Shown here: in pieces, positions 4,942 through 5,625 of the stretch
Position numbering within the stretch: position 1 is the stretch's first letter
How the letters are laid out: each line of letters begins with the position of its first letter
NCBI GenBank assembly: GCA_013821525.1
Contig: JACDGR010000240.1
Span: 1 to 5,625, forward strand
Direction of reading: 5' to 3'
Length of the DNA: 5,625 bases
Source of the DNA: Actinomycetota bacterium
GTDB lineage: Bacteria > Actinomycetota > Thermoleophilia > Gaiellales > Gaiellaceae
Position numbers and translations under genes: made by a program
Notes under the pieces: generated by a model
What the model was told of the DNA's origin: nothing
Databases searched by the model: none
What the model saw: only the letters and a program-made list of their open reading frames with translations

Positions 4942-5625
4942 CCGGCAACGGCGGCACATCCTTGGCGGGCAACAGCCCGAAGCGATAGAGCGCGCGCGGT
5001 AGACGCGTCGAGGATCGCATCTCGGCCGTGTGCTGCCAGGCGCCCTTGAAATCCCACAGGCGTGCCTCGTCGTCATCGCGCCGCAGCGATCGCGCAAGCA
5101 CCGCAGTCTCGAACGACTGGTCGCGGATCACGCGGTCGTGCGAGCTCCAGTAGAGCTGGATCGGAATGTTCGCGCGCGCGATCCTGCGTGCGAGGGTATC
5201 CGGGCTCCGAAGCGCATACGCCTCGGGGTGCTGCGCCGGCGTGCCGCCGATCTCGAGCCGGGCGAGCCGCTGCAGCGACCGCCCGTGCTTGAGCCGGGCG
5301 AAATCCCGATAGCGCCGGCCCATGTCGGTTGCCGGGTCGAACGCAGCTGCTCCTGCCAGCAGATGCGAATGAAATGCGACGAGCAGAAGCGTCTCCTGGC
5401 CACCCATCGAGCCGCCGACGGCATAGATCCGCCGCGGGTCGACTCGGACACCGTGGGCGCGGACGATCGCAGGCATCCGCGCCAGGTCGTCGATCTGACC
5501 GCGGTAGCCCCACGAGTACAGATGCAGACGCCTACCCTCGCCGGACGGGTTGATGACGGCGAAGTCTCCTTCGCCGGGCAGGTCGCCCCACCGCCCGGCG
5601 TTCCCGACCGCGCCGACGCCGCGCC
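4913..5625 (-). CDS. Alpha/beta hydrolase (peptidase/esterase-like), 5' end outside window
   Basis: The C-terminal part of a hydrolase runs off the right edge; at least 236 codons are present and the frame is open to the edge. Reading from the edge it passes GDFAVINPSGEG, LHLYSWGYRGQIDDLARMPAIV, then VDPRRIYAVGGSMGGQETLLL. GGSMGG is a G-x-S-x-G nucleophile elbow with its serine codon at 5408-5410. SSHDRVI supplies the expected acid Asp (codon 5135-5137) and AWQHTAEM the His (5030-5032), so the Ser-Asp-His triad is complete and in order. The context resembles prolyl-oligopeptidase/dienelactone-hydrolase-like enzymes, but substrate is unknown. The ATG at 5476 is not a credible start because fold sequence continues upstream. 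Signal peptide and N-terminus cannot be judged. The gene converges on the metB-like gene and its TGA lies inside that gene's last codons; no terminator is seen between them. Confidence 0.8.
   Translation of the reverse strand, partial: RGVGAVGNAGRWGDLPGEGDFAVINPSGEGRRLHLYSWGYRGQIDDLARMPAIVRAHGVRVDPRRIYAVGGSMGGQETLLLVAFHSHLLAGAAAFDPATDMGRRYRDFARLKHGRSLQRLARLEIGGTPAQHPEAYALRSPDTLARRIARANIPIQLYWSSHDRVIRDQSFETAVLARSLRRDDDEARLWDFKGAWQHTAEMRSSTRLPRALYRFGLLPAKDVPPLPARPARVSVA

Noticed and set aside
4966..4979. CGGGC-AACA-GCCCG hairpin 24 bases after the metB-like stop, as a terminator.
   Set aside because: Only a 5-bp stem, no T-run, and it lies inside the hydrolase coding sequence.
4913..5476. Hydrolase as a complete 187-residue protein starting at the ATG at 5476.
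   Set aside because: The frame is open to the window edge, and residues before that Met (LHLYSWGYRGQIDDLAR) continue the hydrolase fold ahead of the nucleophile elbow.

Overview
The window is GC-rich, with G or C at most third codon positions, and is almost fully coding. It looks like chromosomal DNA of an actinobacterial-type organism. The CBS and MetB proteins resemble the mycobacterial ones closely as I remember them. Two of the genes have a TANNNT -10-like hexamer only a few bases before the ATG and no Shine-Dalgarno, which is typical of leaderless transcripts in such bacteria. A deep-branching group such as Thermoleophilia is possible but not provable here.

Layout: positions 1-94 hold a long inverted repeat and a possible -10 element. 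Positions 95-1477 (+) encode a complete PLP-dependent cystathionine beta-synthase with a C-terminal pair of CBS (Bateman) domains. Two tandem, slightly overlapping genes follow, 1511-2575 and about 2559-3578 (+). Both belong to the HTH_42/YcaQ (AlkX/AlkZ) DNA-glycosylase family and both carry the Q-L-D motif of the YcaQ-like branch. A 166-base gap (3579-3744) contains two directly repeated 43-base palindromic, REP-like elements and a -10-like hexamer. Positions 3745-4941 (+) encode a PLP enzyme of the cystathionine gamma-synthase/gamma-lyase family. Positions 4913-5625 (-) encode the C-terminal part of a Ser-Asp-His alpha/beta hydrolase that runs off the right edge and overlaps the metB-like gene tail to tail by 29 bases.

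The two PLP enzymes together make a transsulfuration module (homocysteine + serine to cystathionine to cysteine, or the synthase direction for the second enzyme). The two predicted DNA-repair glycosylases sit between them, probably co-transcribed with cbs. The main points of interest are: the tandem glycosylase paralogues, which have lost different conserved segments; a 14-residue in-frame gap in the first; an apparently missing start codon in the first; the REP-like pair; and the placement of repair genes inside a sulfur-amino-acid locus. I see no mobile-element gene, CRISPR array, rRNA or tRNA.
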